Below, piece after piece: positions 36,060 to 44,708 of a DNA stretch of 64,000 bases. A program made the translations under genes and the position numbers. A model generated the notes under the pieces. It ran no database searches. It saw nothing but the letters and a program-made list of their open reading frames with translations, and was not told where the DNA came from. Position 1 is the stretch's first letter; the number at the start of each line of letters is the position of its first letter. This DNA comes from Halodesulfovibrio aestuarii (GTDB lineage: Bacteria > Desulfobacterota > Desulfovibrionia > Desulfovibrionales > Desulfovibrionaceae), in NCBI RefSeq assembly GCF_050571805.1, contig NZ_CP192219.1. One strand, written 5' to 3'.

Positions 36060-36210
36060 GCCGGCAACCTGTAAAGCATGTATCATCAGCATGTTAGCAA
36101 AGCAAAAAGAAGACAGCAGTCTTCTCCTTTCATCCAAACGTGTTACATGATATTGGCTCCGTACCTAATACGATATTTTTACGCTATACATCATAATATA
36201 AGGATAGATC

Positions 36211-37944
36211 ATGACTGAACGTGAAACTCTTGCCCGCCGCGTTGATATGGCGGCTGGACGAACTCCAGTAGATACTCTCATTACCAACTGCAAAGTTGTC
36301 GATGTTTTCTCTCAGACCATTTTCGAAAGTTCTGTTGCCATCGGCGACGGTAAAATCGTCGGTTTCGGCGAATACGAAGCTGCAAAGACTATTGATGCTG
36401 CAGGTGGGTATGTTATGCCGGGGCTCATCGACGGTCACGTTCACATTGAATCCTCCGTTGTTTCCCCTGCCCAATTTGCAAAGTGTGTTCTTCCATACGG
36501 AACAACCACTATCGTTGCCGACCCGCATGAAATTGCCAACGTCTGCGGTCTGGAAGGCATTCGCTACATGTTGGATGCTTCAAAAGACTTGCCGCTCAAC
36601 GTACGTATAATGCTTCCATCCTGCGTGCCGGCAACCCCGTTTGAACACTCTGGTGCTATTCTTGAAGCTAAAGAATTGTCAGAACTTATCGACCACGAAG
36701 GCGTGCATGGTCTTGCAGAGGTTATGAATTTCCCAGCCGTTATCAACAGTGACCCGGCAATGCTGGATAAGATATACATGGCTTCTTCCCGCAACCGCAT
36801 CTCCGACGGGCACACTCCGGGCTTATCCGGTCGCGATCTCATCGCATACGCCGCAGCCGGAATCAAAACAGACCACGAGTGTTCAACCGTAGAAGAAATG
36901 CACGAACGCATACGCCTAGGCATGTACGTGCTCATCCGTGAAGGTTCTGCAACAAAAGACCTCCGTGCGCTTGCAAAAGGTCTTACCGATGCCAACTATC
37001 GCCGCTGCGTATTTTGTACTGATGATCGTGAACCGGCAGATATTCTTGCAAACGGTCATCTGAATAAGAACCTCAAAATTGCTGTTGAAGAAGGCGTTGA
37101 TGCTCTCCAAGCTATTACCATCGGTACCCTTAACGCGGCAGAATGCTACGGTCTCAAAGGTAAAGGCGCAATCGCGCCGGGATACGATGCTGATATCATG
37201 GTCGTTCGAGATCTCAGCGATTTTGAAGTAAGCCACGTGTTCACAAATGGCGAACATATTGCCAAAAACGGAGCCTTGCTTGTTGAACCACAGGAACTTG
37301 TTCGCGAATCCGTTCGCGATACAGTGAACCTCTCTGACATCTCTCTTGAAGATCTCAAACTCAAGCTTTCCAGCAATAAAGTTCGTACTATGCGCGTTAT
37401 TCCAGACACAGTACTCACAGAATCCGTAATCAAAGATATTGTTCTGGATGAAGAAGGCTATTTTAACGCAAAACAAAACGAAGGACTCACTAAAATTGCT
37501 GTTGTAGAACGACACAATGCCACCGGAAACATCGGCCTTGGCATTTTCGAAAACTACCACATCAAAAATGGCGCAATAGCCACAACCATCGCACATGATT
37601 CTCACAACATCGTTGTTGCAGGTGATAACGACGCAGATATGCTCGTAGCCATTAACGACCTCAAAAAAATTGGCGGCGGCATTACACTTGTTCGCGACGG
37701 AAAAGTGCTCGACCATCTCTCACTGCCAATCGCAGGACTAATGTCTGATCAACCAGCACAGGAAGTTGCGACCCAAATGGAAAAGCTGCTTAACCTCGCT
37801 AAAGAATTTAACATCAACCCGAAGTTACAGCCGTTCATGACTCTCAGCTTCATGAGCCTCCCAGTAATCCCAGCGCTCAAGCTCACAGATGGTGGCCTCT
37901 TCGATGTGACTACCTTCTCTTTTGTGCCTATTGAAGCTGACTAA
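36211..37944 (+). CDS. ade: Adenine deaminase
   Basis: Metal-dependent amidohydrolase converting adenine to hypoxanthine and ammonia. The 577-residue protein has the binuclear-site motif GHVHIESS (about 75-82), ADPHEIANV, a GHTPG loop, DHECST and FCTDDREP (catalytic Asp), followed by the C-terminal Ade-specific domain with ATGNIGLGIF and TIAHDSHNIVVAG. AAGGATAGATC precedes the ATG. It stands alone but fits purine salvage together with the nucleoside hydrolase at 42-43 kb. Confidence 0.95.
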   Translation: MTERETLARRVDMAAGRTPVDTLITNCKVVDVFSQTIFESSVAIGDGKIVGFGEYEAAKTIDAAGGYVMPGLIDGHVHIESSVVSPAQFAKCVLPYGTTTIVADPHEIANVCGLEGIRYMLDASKDLPLNVRIMLPSCVPATPFEHSGAILEAKELSELIDHEGVHGLAEVMNFPAVINSDPAMLDKIYMASSRNRISDGHTPGLSGRDLIAYAAAGIKTDHECSTVEEMHERIRLGMYVLIREGSATKDLRALAKGLTDANYRRCVFCTDDREPADILANGHLNKNLKIAVEEGVDALQAITIGTLNAAECYGLKGKGAIAPGYDADIMVVRDLSDFEVSHVFTNGEHIAKNGALLVEPQELVRESVRDTVNLSDISLEDLKLKLSSNKVRTMRVIPDTVLTESVIKDIVLDEEGYFNAKQNEGLTKIAVVERHNATGNIGLGIFENYHIKNGAIATTIAHDSHNIVVAGDNDADMLVAINDLKKIGGGITLVRDGKVLDHLSLPIAGLMSDQPAQEVATQMEKLLNLAKEFNINPKLQPFMTLSFMSLPVIPALKLTDGGLFDVTTFSFVPIEAD

Positions 37945-37981
37945 CTAGGTAACAGTTGGCTCCAACAACTAGGCTTCCTTT

Positions 37982-38318
37982 TTTGCCTCCGGCGGCCAAA
38001 GAACCTTGTTGAAACAAGGTCCTCTGGACTCTCCAAAAACTTTTAACTGCGAGTTTAGCCCGTTGGTTATATCGCCCCGCCGCTTATGCTCCACTACCCT
38101 TCGAAAAATAAAAGGGCTGTCCTTCATATGAGGGACAGCCCTTTTTTATTTAAACCAGTATGATTAAGTCGCATGAAAACATTATGTACGGATGTTCTTC
38201 GCCTAATAAGTTTTTTTGGAGAATTTTAAAAAACTCTTGCGAGCTTTAGCCGTTTACGAATCTTTGAGCTTTACGGATAAAGACAACAGAGCGAGGCTCA
38301 TAAGCCGCCGGAGGCAAA
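37982..38318. repeat. Intergenic repeat pair: TTTGCCTCCGGCGGC and its inverted copy
   Basis: The 15-base word at 37982-37996 returns as an exact reverse complement at 38304-38318. Both copies sit beside TTGGAGA/AAAAACTTTT-like tracts and, at the left copy, a hairpin ACCTTGT-TGAA-ACAAGGT (38003-38020). Such modules are frequent extragenic repeats in Desulfovibrio. The 409-base gap between ade and larC holds no gene. Confidence 0.65.
38110..38147. terminator. Bidirectional terminator between ade and larC
   Basis: AAAAGGGCTGTCC pairs with GGACAGCCCTTTT around TTCATATGAG, with T and A runs on both sides serving converging genes. Confidence 0.93.
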
Positions 38319-38353
38319 CGTCGTAGACACAAAAGCGTCGCAGACCATGGGAG

Positions 38354-39526
38354 CTATTTAGTGTTGCCAAACAGCATATAGCGGAGCTCTGGCAAACTAC
38401 GCCCTGTTTTTTTAGAAAACTTCAGGAGTTCTTCGTACTCAGGCTTAGAAATTTTCACTCCGTCGATACTATAGCTTTTCCCGGCCATCTCGCCGAAGGG
38501 AGTTTCTGTACGTTCTTCTTTGCGCGGCAGAAGAACACGTTCAGTCTTCTGTCTACGGAGACCTAACGTATGCGTGTGAGTAAAGAAAAGCTGTTCGATT
38601 TGTGCCAAGTCGGTTGGCTTGCAAAGAACTTTCAAACTGCCTGCTGGACGATTCTTTTTCATGACCCCGGCGGTGAAGAAAACATCAAGCGCTCCAGCAT
38701 CAATAAAAATATCAAAACAGCGCCCTAGTTCTTCACCGGTCAAATGATCGATATGACTTTCTAACACGTAGATTTCATCAATTATTGCTTCTGATTCGGT
38801 AGGCATGGTTTGCTTTGGCATATCTGATTCAAGCAGGCTGATGCGCAGCCCGCCGCGAGATTCTCTTTGGCCATAACCGAGGCCTGTTTGCAAAAGAGTT
38901 CCTTCAGCGCCGGACGAAAAATCAGTTACAAGCTGATCTATGAGCAATGCACCGGTCGGAGTTACGAGCTCCTGTTCACACTCTGTAGCAAATACGGGCT
39001 TTCCTTTGAGCAGTTCAAGAACAGCTGGCGCAGGAAGCGGCAATATTCCGTGCTCACACTCAACTGTTCCGGAAAACCACGGTAGTTTTGATGCAACAAT
39101 GTTGGTGACATCAAGCTGCTCAACAGCCCAGAAGGCACCGACAACATCGACGAGTGTGTCTATTGCACCCACTTCGTGAAAATGTATATCCTGCACAGCC
39201 TTACCGTGAACTGCTGCTTCAGTTTCCGCAAGACGCTGAAAAGCGTCAATTGAACGGGCTTGCACCTCATTGGAAATGGCTAGTTTTTTGATGATAGCGA
39301 CAATTTCCGGCAGATGCCGAAGCGGTTGCCCTTCAGGCCATTTTACAGATAAAGACGTCCCAATAATGGACTGTCTCATTGTACTTAACGGTTCTATTGA
39401 TACATAAATGCCTGCTTCAATAAAAATACGCTGCAACCGCGACAAATCAACACCCAGTTCATGCATAGCAGCCAAAAACATATCACCGCCAAGCCCGAAT
39501 CGACAATCAAGATACAGCGCTTTCAT
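38354..39526 (-). CDS. larC: LarC-like nickel-insertion protein (nickel-pincer cofactor synthesis)
   Basis: A 390-residue DUF111/LarC family protein. LarC inserts nickel into the pincer nucleotide cofactor of lactate racemase and related enzymes. Family blocks: YLDCRFGLGGDMFLAAM at the N-terminus, HFHEVGAIDTLVDVVGA (about 117-133, potential metal ligands), LPLPAPAVLELL, TPTGALLI and the C-terminal DDHLTGEE-like SHIDHLTGEELG, then VLCKPTD. The single reading frame contains no LarC1/LarC2 break. larA, larB and larE are not in the window. Confidence 0.87.
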   Translation of the reverse strand: MKALYLDCRFGLGGDMFLAAMHELGVDLSRLQRIFIEAGIYVSIEPLSTMRQSIIGTSLSVKWPEGQPLRHLPEIVAIIKKLAISNEVQARSIDAFQRLAETEAAVHGKAVQDIHFHEVGAIDTLVDVVGAFWAVEQLDVTNIVASKLPWFSGTVECEHGILPLPAPAVLELLKGKPVFATECEQELVTPTGALLIDQLVTDFSSGAEGTLLQTGLGYGQRESRGGLRISLLESDMPKQTMPTESEAIIDEIYVLESHIDHLTGEELGRCFDIFIDAGALDVFFTAGVMKKNRPAGSLKVLCKPTDLAQIEQLFFTHTHTLGLRRQKTERVLLPRKEERTETPFGEMAGKSYSIDGVKISKPEYEELLKFSKKTGRSLPELRYMLFGNTK

Positions 39527-39749
39527 TCTCTATTTCCTTTCATCACTGGGAAAGTAAGACGTCCTGCCAATACAAGACACATTATAAAACATTAATCGAA
39601 TCTAATATCTACTAAGCGAACAGTTGTGCAAAGTACAGTCGCTTTGACATGACAATTTTCGCTTGTTCACCTACAAAATAAATGCTTATATATAAAACAA
39701 GTATACTATAAATGATTAAACGCACGAGTGTATATCAGGAGGAAAAATC

Positions 39750-40424
39750 ATGCTGGTTCGCGACTGGATGGCAAAAGATGTAATTACTGTCTCGCCCGAT
39801 ACATCAATGATGAAGGCCTCCAAGGCTTTAAAAGCACACGACATTAGCCGTGTTCCCGTGGTGGATCACAAAGGTCGTGTAGTTGGGATAGTCTCAGATA
39901 GAGATATAAAAGAAGCCTCCCCTTCCAAAGCTACGACGCTTGATGTTCACGAACTGTACTACCTGCTCTCCGAAATCAAAGTAAAAGACATCATGACGGT
40001 CGACCCGCTTGTCACAAGCCCAACCAATACCGTTGAAAATGCTGCCTTAATGATGATTGAAAAAGACTTTGGCGGCCTTCCTGTTGTTGATGACGAGGGA
40101 AAGCTGGTGGGCATAATTACTGTTAGTGACATATTTAATGTTCTCATCACCATCACCGGTGCTCGGCAGGGTGGTGTTCAATTCGGTATCCGCTTGCCAA
40201 ACGAAGCAGGCACACTTCGCCCGATCCTGAAGATAATGCGCGAACATAAAGCTCGTATTGTCTCAATCCTTTCCTCTATGGAAGAAGAAGAAGGGAAAGG
40301 CACACGCGAAGTTAATATCCGTATCATGCCAATGGAGCGTACCAAGGAAAATCAGATCATTGAGGAGCTTAAAAAGCAATTTGATGTTACATTCTGGGCA
40401 CGTGACAACGTTCACCCTCAATAG
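39750..40424 (+). CDS. CBS-pair and ACT domain protein
   Basis: A 224-residue putative cytoplasmic sensor. Two CBS domains (about 7-62 and 77-135; VPVVDHKGRVVGIVSDRDI and LPVVDDEGKLVGIITVSDI) form a nucleotide-binding Bateman module. They are followed by an ACT-like domain (about 145-220) that usually binds amino acids. Such AcuB-like proteins regulate metabolism allosterically, but the target is unknown. AGGAGGAAAAATC is a strong ribosome site. Transcribed alone, ending in a terminator. Confidence 0.88.
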   Translation: MLVRDWMAKDVITVSPDTSMMKASKALKAHDISRVPVVDHKGRVVGIVSDRDIKEASPSKATTLDVHELYYLLSEIKVKDIMTVDPLVTSPTNTVENAALMMIEKDFGGLPVVDDEGKLVGIITVSDIFNVLITITGARQGGVQFGIRLPNEAGTLRPILKIMREHKARIVSILSSMEEEEGKGTREVNIRIMPMERTKENQIIEELKKQFDVTFWARDNVHPQ

Positions 40425-40449
40425 AATATCACACGTTCAATGGATTTAT

Positions 40450-40480
40450 GAGCGGCTCATTTAGAGCCGCTTTCTTTTTT
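40450..40480 (+). terminator. Terminator of the CBS-ACT gene
   Basis: AGCGGCTC/GAGCCGCT with a short loop and T-rich tail. Confidence 0.88.
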
Positions 40481-40514
40481 CAATTATCAGATGGGTGCTC
40501 AGCCCCGCAGTACT

Positions 40515-40541
40515 TGGCAAGTGCTCTATTCTCACTTGCCA
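40515..40541. repeat. Inverted repeat upstream of dsrC
   Basis: TGGCAAGTG-N9-CACTTGCCA, a perfect 9-bp dyad with no T run. Its spacing fits a dimeric regulator better than a terminator. It is about 265 bases before the dsrC promoter. The rest of 40542-40800 holds no gene that I can see. Confidence 0.5.
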
Positions 40542-40805
40542 GTTGTCAATGTCACAACCTTCATGCTGCAACAATGCAACAAGTTTTATAATTCACACCA
40601 ATCCCGCTCTAGATTACCTCTTCATACGGTTACATATTTTTAATCTGGCAGCTGTAACATACTATTATTGGTGACAATACAGACACACTTGTACGCTTGT
40701 GTTTTTTGGAACACTGTGGCATCTTAGCGCCGTTGATAGCACTTCTTTTTTCTTTTTTTTATTCTGTAAGACAATAAGAAAAATTGAATTTTCTGGGCTT
40801 GCCCA

Positions 40806-40834
40806 TTGACAAAATGACTATCACGGCTTTAACA
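40806..40834 (+). promoter_or_regulatory. Candidate dsrC promoter with leader hairpin
   Basis: TTGACA (40806-40811), 17-base spacer, TTAACA (40829-40834). The resulting leader of about 135 bases contains a hairpin GTTTGCT/AGCAAAC at 40842-40861 near its 5' end, which could stabilise this highly expressed message. Confidence 0.6.
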
Positions 40835-40977
40835 AGTCAGTGTTTGCTTTGTAGAGCAAACCTGGATGGAGACAAGCGGTGGATCACTGCTTTACATCAG
40901 GTTGTCAGCTGTTGCTGCAACCCGGCATATGTCTGAGCTAAATATAACGCTTATAGACCATGTCCAAGGAGGACAAA

Positions 40978-41295
40978 ATGGCTGAAATTACTTATGAAGG
41001 TAAAACTTTCGAAGTTGATGAAGACGGCTTCCTGCTTAAGTTCGAAGAATGGTGCCCTGAGTGGGTAGATTACGTTAAAGAATCTGAAGGCATCTCTGAG
41101 ATCTCTGAAGATCACCAGAAAATCCTCGACTTCCTTCAGGATTACTACAGAAAGAACGGTATCGCTCCTATGGTGCGTATCCTTTCTAAAAACACCGGCT
41201 TCAAATTGAAGCAGGTATACGAACTTTTCCCTTCCGGCCCAGGTAAGGGAGCATGTAAGATGGCTGGTCTTCCTAAGCCTACCGGCTGCGTATAG
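40978..41295 (+). CDS. dsrC: Dissimilatory sulfite reductase-associated protein DsrC
   Basis: Sulfur carrier of dissimilatory sulfate reduction. DsrAB loads a sulfur onto its C-terminal cysteines, forming a trisulfide that DsrMKJOP later reduces. The 105-residue product keeps both essential cysteines, Cys93 in GKGACKMAG and Cys104, penultimate in PTGCV. ATG 40978 follows AAGGAGGA and matches the family start MAEITYEGKTFEVDEDGFL. The gene is monocistronic and not next to dsrAB, as usual in Desulfovibrio. Confidence 0.98.
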   Translation: MAEITYEGKTFEVDEDGFLLKFEEWCPEWVDYVKESEGISEISEDHQKILDFLQDYYRKNGIAPMVRILSKNTGFKLKQVYELFPSGPGKGACKMAGLPKPTGCV

Positions 41296-41322
41296 TCAGC
41301 TGATCTTACAATTTGAGCATGT

Positions 41323-41353
41323 AAAGCGGGAGTTTTCTCCCGCTTTTCTTTTG
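41323..41353 (+). terminator. Terminator of dsrC
   Basis: AAAGCGGGAG-TTTT-CTCCCGCTTT and a T-rich tail. Confidence 0.92.
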
Positions 41354-41479
41354 TCTAAAAAACATTATTCAGCATGTTACTCATTTCTCCCTCACAAAAA
41401 CACACGTCCCCTCAATGCTTTCGCATCAAGGGGACACATGCCACAACTAAATCGCCTAACAGTTTGATATGAGAATAGC

Positions 41480-41755
41480 TTAATGCTCTGTAGTCATATC
41501 TGCGTTATCAAGCAAATCAATCCATTTCCTCTCTTCTTGCAACAACTCGCTTTCCAGAGCTAATTGCACAGACTCTTGTGTTTCACGCATTGTCCCAAAA
41601 AGGTTTTCTACGTGCCCCACAATATTACGCATTATCTCGGGAGAGACGACAAAATCTCCGCAGTCATTTTTCTTAACGGAACGCAGCGTTCCAGAAAATT
41701 CTGAAAATTCTTTCCCAAGTTTTGAAATCATATCATCCATTGTATTTTTGAGCAC
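41480..41755 (-). CDS. Small uncharacterised helical protein
   Basis: About 91 residues from GTG 41755, which is preceded at 5 bases by GGAGGG. The longer frame to 41809 has no ribosome site. The sequence is hydrophilic with amphipathic helices (MDDMISKLGKEFSEFSGTL; VENLFGTMRETQESVQLAL) and a single cysteine. No family recognised and no membrane segment. It stands alone between dsrC and the nucleoside-hydrolase operon. Confidence 0.6.
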   Translation of the reverse strand: MLKNTMDDMISKLGKEFSEFSGTLRSVKKNDCGDFVVSPEIMRNIVGHVENLFGTMRETQESVQLALESELLQEERKWIDLLDNADMTTEH

Positions 41756-42121
41756 GGTGACCCTCCAGCGTATATATTTCACTCTCTGATTCAGCCCTAA
41801 CTCTTTCAACCATTCAAAAAAGTTAGAGGTTAAAGATGCCGCCTAAAACATCTGCAGAGAATATGATCTACTAACCTAATTTTACTGTACTTTTTATCAC
41901 AAAAACATTTTCTGCTCTTGCTTGAAAAGCACACTAGACCGGAGGTAGTTTTGCAACAAGTATATTTTTTTCCACAAGGAATGGAAAGTTAGGAACAAAT
42001 CCAAGTATATTAGTGATACACGGAGCTTTTTCATGTCAAAAAAAGGATCAACTATAACCAAGCTCATTTCAATAATTAAACTAACAGTAGCAACTAACGT
42101 ATTCAAAAACCAATTATTTCT
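41756..42121. other. AT-rich intergenic region
   Basis: No supported gene. A plus-strand frame starting at 42033 (MSKKGSTITK...) has a GGAG box but runs antisense through the nucleoside hydrolase gene, so I do not call it. Confidence 0.4.
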
Positions 42122-43195
42122 TCAAACGTTAGATTCTAATGAAACAGCCCGACTCAATAAATCGCACAGCAATTCTTCAGCCCTTGCAGTGTCTGCATTA
42201 ACAGCAACTTTGACCTTCGGCAAAGCCGCGTTACCAGCAGTTTTACACAGAGAGCCTTCATCTTGTGGAAAAAGTTCATATCCTGCTAAAAAACTTGGAA
42301 TGTCTGCACTCATATATCGGTATGTACATACTGACTTCTCTAGCAGGGAGAGTATCGTCAACGGATCATGCATATGCGCACCAACAAGTTTGCGCTCAGC
42401 AATACTCCATTCAAGCCACGGCTCAATACTGCGAATGAGACTCTGCCCCAAAGCCCCTTTCGCAGCAGAGCGAACTTTTCGCACATGATTATTTCGTAAG
42501 TAAAAATGGCTGGTTACATTAGCAGTAATAAAGCAGACAGGTACACCAGCCTGCAACACTTCAACAGTGGCCTGCTTATCATACCATGTATTAAATCTAA
42601 GCGTTGTTGCCCATATTTCCGGCGGAATATCCGCAGTGTCCCATTCAAAAGCAAGCTCCCCGTCTAGTGGGGCAAACGAGCCCCCCATATGTACAACCTC
42701 TTTTATAAGTGCCCCAATATCCGGTGCTTTTCGTAACGCCAGTGCAAGATTGGTAAAACTTCCCAGCACAACGACTATTATTTCATGAGGGTTTGCCCGC
42801 ACTGCATCAATCAACACATCAGCACCGGATGGAAGCAAAGAAACATCACGAGCGGGGATATCGGGAGCATTTCTCCAATACGTTCTCTCCCGGCTTACTG
42901 ATTTTGCATCCAAATACTGGTGATGTGCCTCTCTGTCACCAGAAAGGGGCGTTTCCGCCCCTAATCCCACTGGAATATCTGAAATTCCGAATTGATCAAG
43001 AAGATACAACGTGTTTTGTGCGGCCTCATAGGCTCTACAATTACAAGCCGAGGCAACAATCGCCTTCACATCTATCTGCTTGGAAACAAGGCTTATGATT
43101 AGCGCAATGCCGTCATCCAGCTCGCGTACAGGCATTCCAAAGGAATTGTCTGTATCAATCACAAGTGAAATAGCATTATCATTTTTTAAGCACAT
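42122..43195 (-). CDS. Inosine/uridine-preferring nucleoside hydrolase family protein, variant active-site loop
   Basis: A 357-residue member of the IUNH fold that cleaves N-glycosidic bonds of nucleosides. The usual DTDPGxDD calcium loop reads DTDNSFGMPVRELDDGIAL (about 14-32), with extra residues between the aspartates. VVLGSFTNLALAL, VHMGGSF and the C-terminal H-x-HDPL (AHMHDPLTI) are kept. The segment where the substrate-binding asparagine normally sits reads FEWDTADIPPE, so substrate use may differ. It overlaps the lipoprotein gene by 17 bases and is therefore translationally coupled to it. There is no signal peptide. Confidence 0.85.
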   Translation of the reverse strand: MCLKNDNAISLVIDTDNSFGMPVRELDDGIALIISLVSKQIDVKAIVASACNCRAYEAAQNTLYLLDQFGISDIPVGLGAETPLSGDREAHHQYLDAKSVSRERTYWRNAPDIPARDVSLLPSGADVLIDAVRANPHEIIVVVLGSFTNLALALRKAPDIGALIKEVVHMGGSFAPLDGELAFEWDTADIPPEIWATTLRFNTWYDKQATVEVLQAGVPVCFITANVTSHFYLRNNHVRKVRSAAKGALGQSLIRSIEPWLEWSIAERKLVGAHMHDPLTILSLLEKSVCTYRYMSADIPSFLAGYELFPQDEGSLCKTAGNAALPKVKVAVNADTARAEELLCDLLSRAVSLESNV

Positions 43196-44408
43196 GCTCT
43201 TCCCAGCCTTTTTCCAACGCTTCCAACCACTCAGAAGGAATTTCAGGAACGGCTACGGCACTAAGTTCAGCAGGCTTCAAAGTTGCTTCACCAAGATTGA
43301 CAGCAGCAAACTCCGTGACGGTTTCTGAAGGCAATTTATTCATATCAAGCGCAGGGAAATCTCCCCACATTGCTGGTGAAAATTTTGAAAGCTGTGCTTC
43401 TGGAGAAAGCAGATAGTTCATGACTACCAACGCACCGGATTTATTAGGAGCGTTCTTAGGAATTGCTGTAAAATGTGTGTTGAAAATGGAACCTTCTTTC
43501 ATAACAAAAGTACGCACACTTTCTGGATATGTTCCATCCAGAATACGATTCTGAGCATGTGTAGGATGGTACGCCATCATCATGTCAATTTCACCTCGTG
43601 AAAACAGCGTAGCCTGAAATGCTGGATCTTTTGGATAGGCTCTTCCTTCCTGCCACAGATAGGGAGCAATCTCGTTCAGGTATGCCCAAAGCTTTGGCGC
43701 ATTAGCATCAAACAAAGCCTGATCAAACCCGCCTAAGTACTGAGCATAACCACCTGTTACAGCATAGAATACCTGACGAATAAATGCAGAACCGGTAAAG
43801 TCAGGTGGAGACGGATAAGTAAACCGTCCCGGATTTTTCTTCACCCAGTCTTTTAACTCAGCAAATGATGTTGGGGGATTCGGCGTACGGGCACTGTCGT
43901 ATTCAAAAACAAACTGGGCGCGACCGTACGGAGCCTCATACCCTTCCACGGGGTAGCCAAAATCTGTTGCAGCCTCATCTGGATTCACGAATGCGATGTA
44001 GTTAGGCAAAAGCTGCGTTACCGGCCCTTCAAGCAAATCTGCTTTACGTGCATTCTTAAAATTTTCACCATTGATCCATAGTAGATCAATACTGCCTGTG
44101 TTTTTCCCAGCACTCTTCTCAGCAAGCATCTTGTTCATGAAGACCGGCGCACTCATAGGCACACGTTCAACCGTAATGTCATACTGTTTTTTTATTGCAG
44201 GGGCGACAACACTATCAATCCAGTCGTTAACGTTATTCATGCCACCATACATATAAAAACGGACGGTTGTTCCCTTTGCATGGGCAACATGCTCATTCCA
44301 GCTGACATCCTGTACAGCCTGTTGTTTTTCTTCTGGACCACAACCAGCTACCAGAAAGAGAAGCAAACACATGATTCCTGTTGCCATCAAACGAAAGACC
44401 TGTTTCAC
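43179..44408 (-). CDS. ABC-type solute-binding lipoprotein (YnjB-like)
   Basis: A 409-residue extracytoplasmic binding protein. The GTG start behind GAGG gives a lipoprotein signal with lipobox VAGC (about residues 20-23). The mature part has the type II binding-protein fold (IDLLWINGENFKNARKADLLEGPV; YAPYG-like EAPYGRAQFVFEYDS; FSRGEIDMMMAYHPTHA), similar to the YnjB group. No permease or ATPase follows. It is cotranscribed with the nucleoside hydrolase, so the ligand may be a nucleoside, nucleobase or related vitamin precursor (inference). Confidence 0.85.
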   Translation of the reverse strand: MKQVFRLMATGIMCLLLFLVAGCGPEEKQQAVQDVSWNEHVAHAKGTTVRFYMYGGMNNVNDWIDSVVAPAIKKQYDITVERVPMSAPVFMNKMLAEKSAGKNTGSIDLLWINGENFKNARKADLLEGPVTQLLPNYIAFVNPDEAATDFGYPVEGYEAPYGRAQFVFEYDSARTPNPPTSFAELKDWVKKNPGRFTYPSPPDFTGSAFIRQVFYAVTGGYAQYLGGFDQALFDANAPKLWAYLNEIAPYLWQEGRAYPKDPAFQATLFSRGEIDMMMAYHPTHAQNRILDGTYPESVRTFVMKEGSIFNTHFTAIPKNAPNKSGALVVMNYLLSPEAQLSKFSPAMWGDFPALDMNKLPSETVTEFAAVNLGEATLKPAELSAVAVPEIPSEWLEALEKGWEEHVLKK

Positions 44409-44465
44409 AAGCTACCTCGATTTTTTTTAAATCCAACGGTGTCTGACCGACTGAAAAAACATTTG

Positions 44466-44571
44466 TCAGGGGGAAGGCATACGCAGTTTGTACCGCACTG
44501 TTCAGCCCAGTAGTGTAGAGTAGGAGATACAAGACAGCAACCACCTAAAAAAGCACGCTTTCTCCCCCTAA
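44466..44571 (-). promoter_or_regulatory. Structured leader, possible cis-regulatory RNA, ahead of the lipoprotein/nucleoside-hydrolase operon
   Basis: On the minus strand TTAGGGGGA (44571-44563) can pair with TTCCCCCTGA (44475-44466), and GCGTGC (44558-44553) with GTATGC just inside. This closes an element of about 105 bases that ends 57 bases before the start codon. Inside is a 4-bp hairpin ACTG-GGCTGAA-CAGT. I could not match it to a known riboswitch; the TPP, purine, cobalamin, SAM and glycine cores were not recognised. Confidence 0.4.
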
Positions 44572-44651
44572 CCGTATTTTACTGGCGTTCTTAATGTTGC
44601 CCAGAATGACAACTATAAAATTTTGATTCTCCTATCATTACGTATAGAAAA

Positions 44652-44682
44652 AGGCACTCTATCTAACAATAATAGAGTGCCT
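44652..44682 (-). terminator. Terminator of the TSUP exporter gene
   Basis: AGGCACTCTAT pairs with ATAGAGTGCCT, followed on the minus strand by TTTTT. Confidence 0.9.
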
Positions 44683-44708
44683 CTATAGATTCAATCAAAT
44701 TGTATCAG

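Noticed and set aside
42033..42488. Plus-strand frame of 151 codons with a GGAG box
   Set aside because: Three quarters lie antisense to the well-supported nucleoside hydrolase gene; the translation is Ser/Leu-rich without family resemblance.
44409..44600. TPP riboswitch ahead of the binding-protein operon
   Set aside because: The conserved CUGAGA and GAACCUGAU segments are not present on the minus strand; only a generic fold could be supported.
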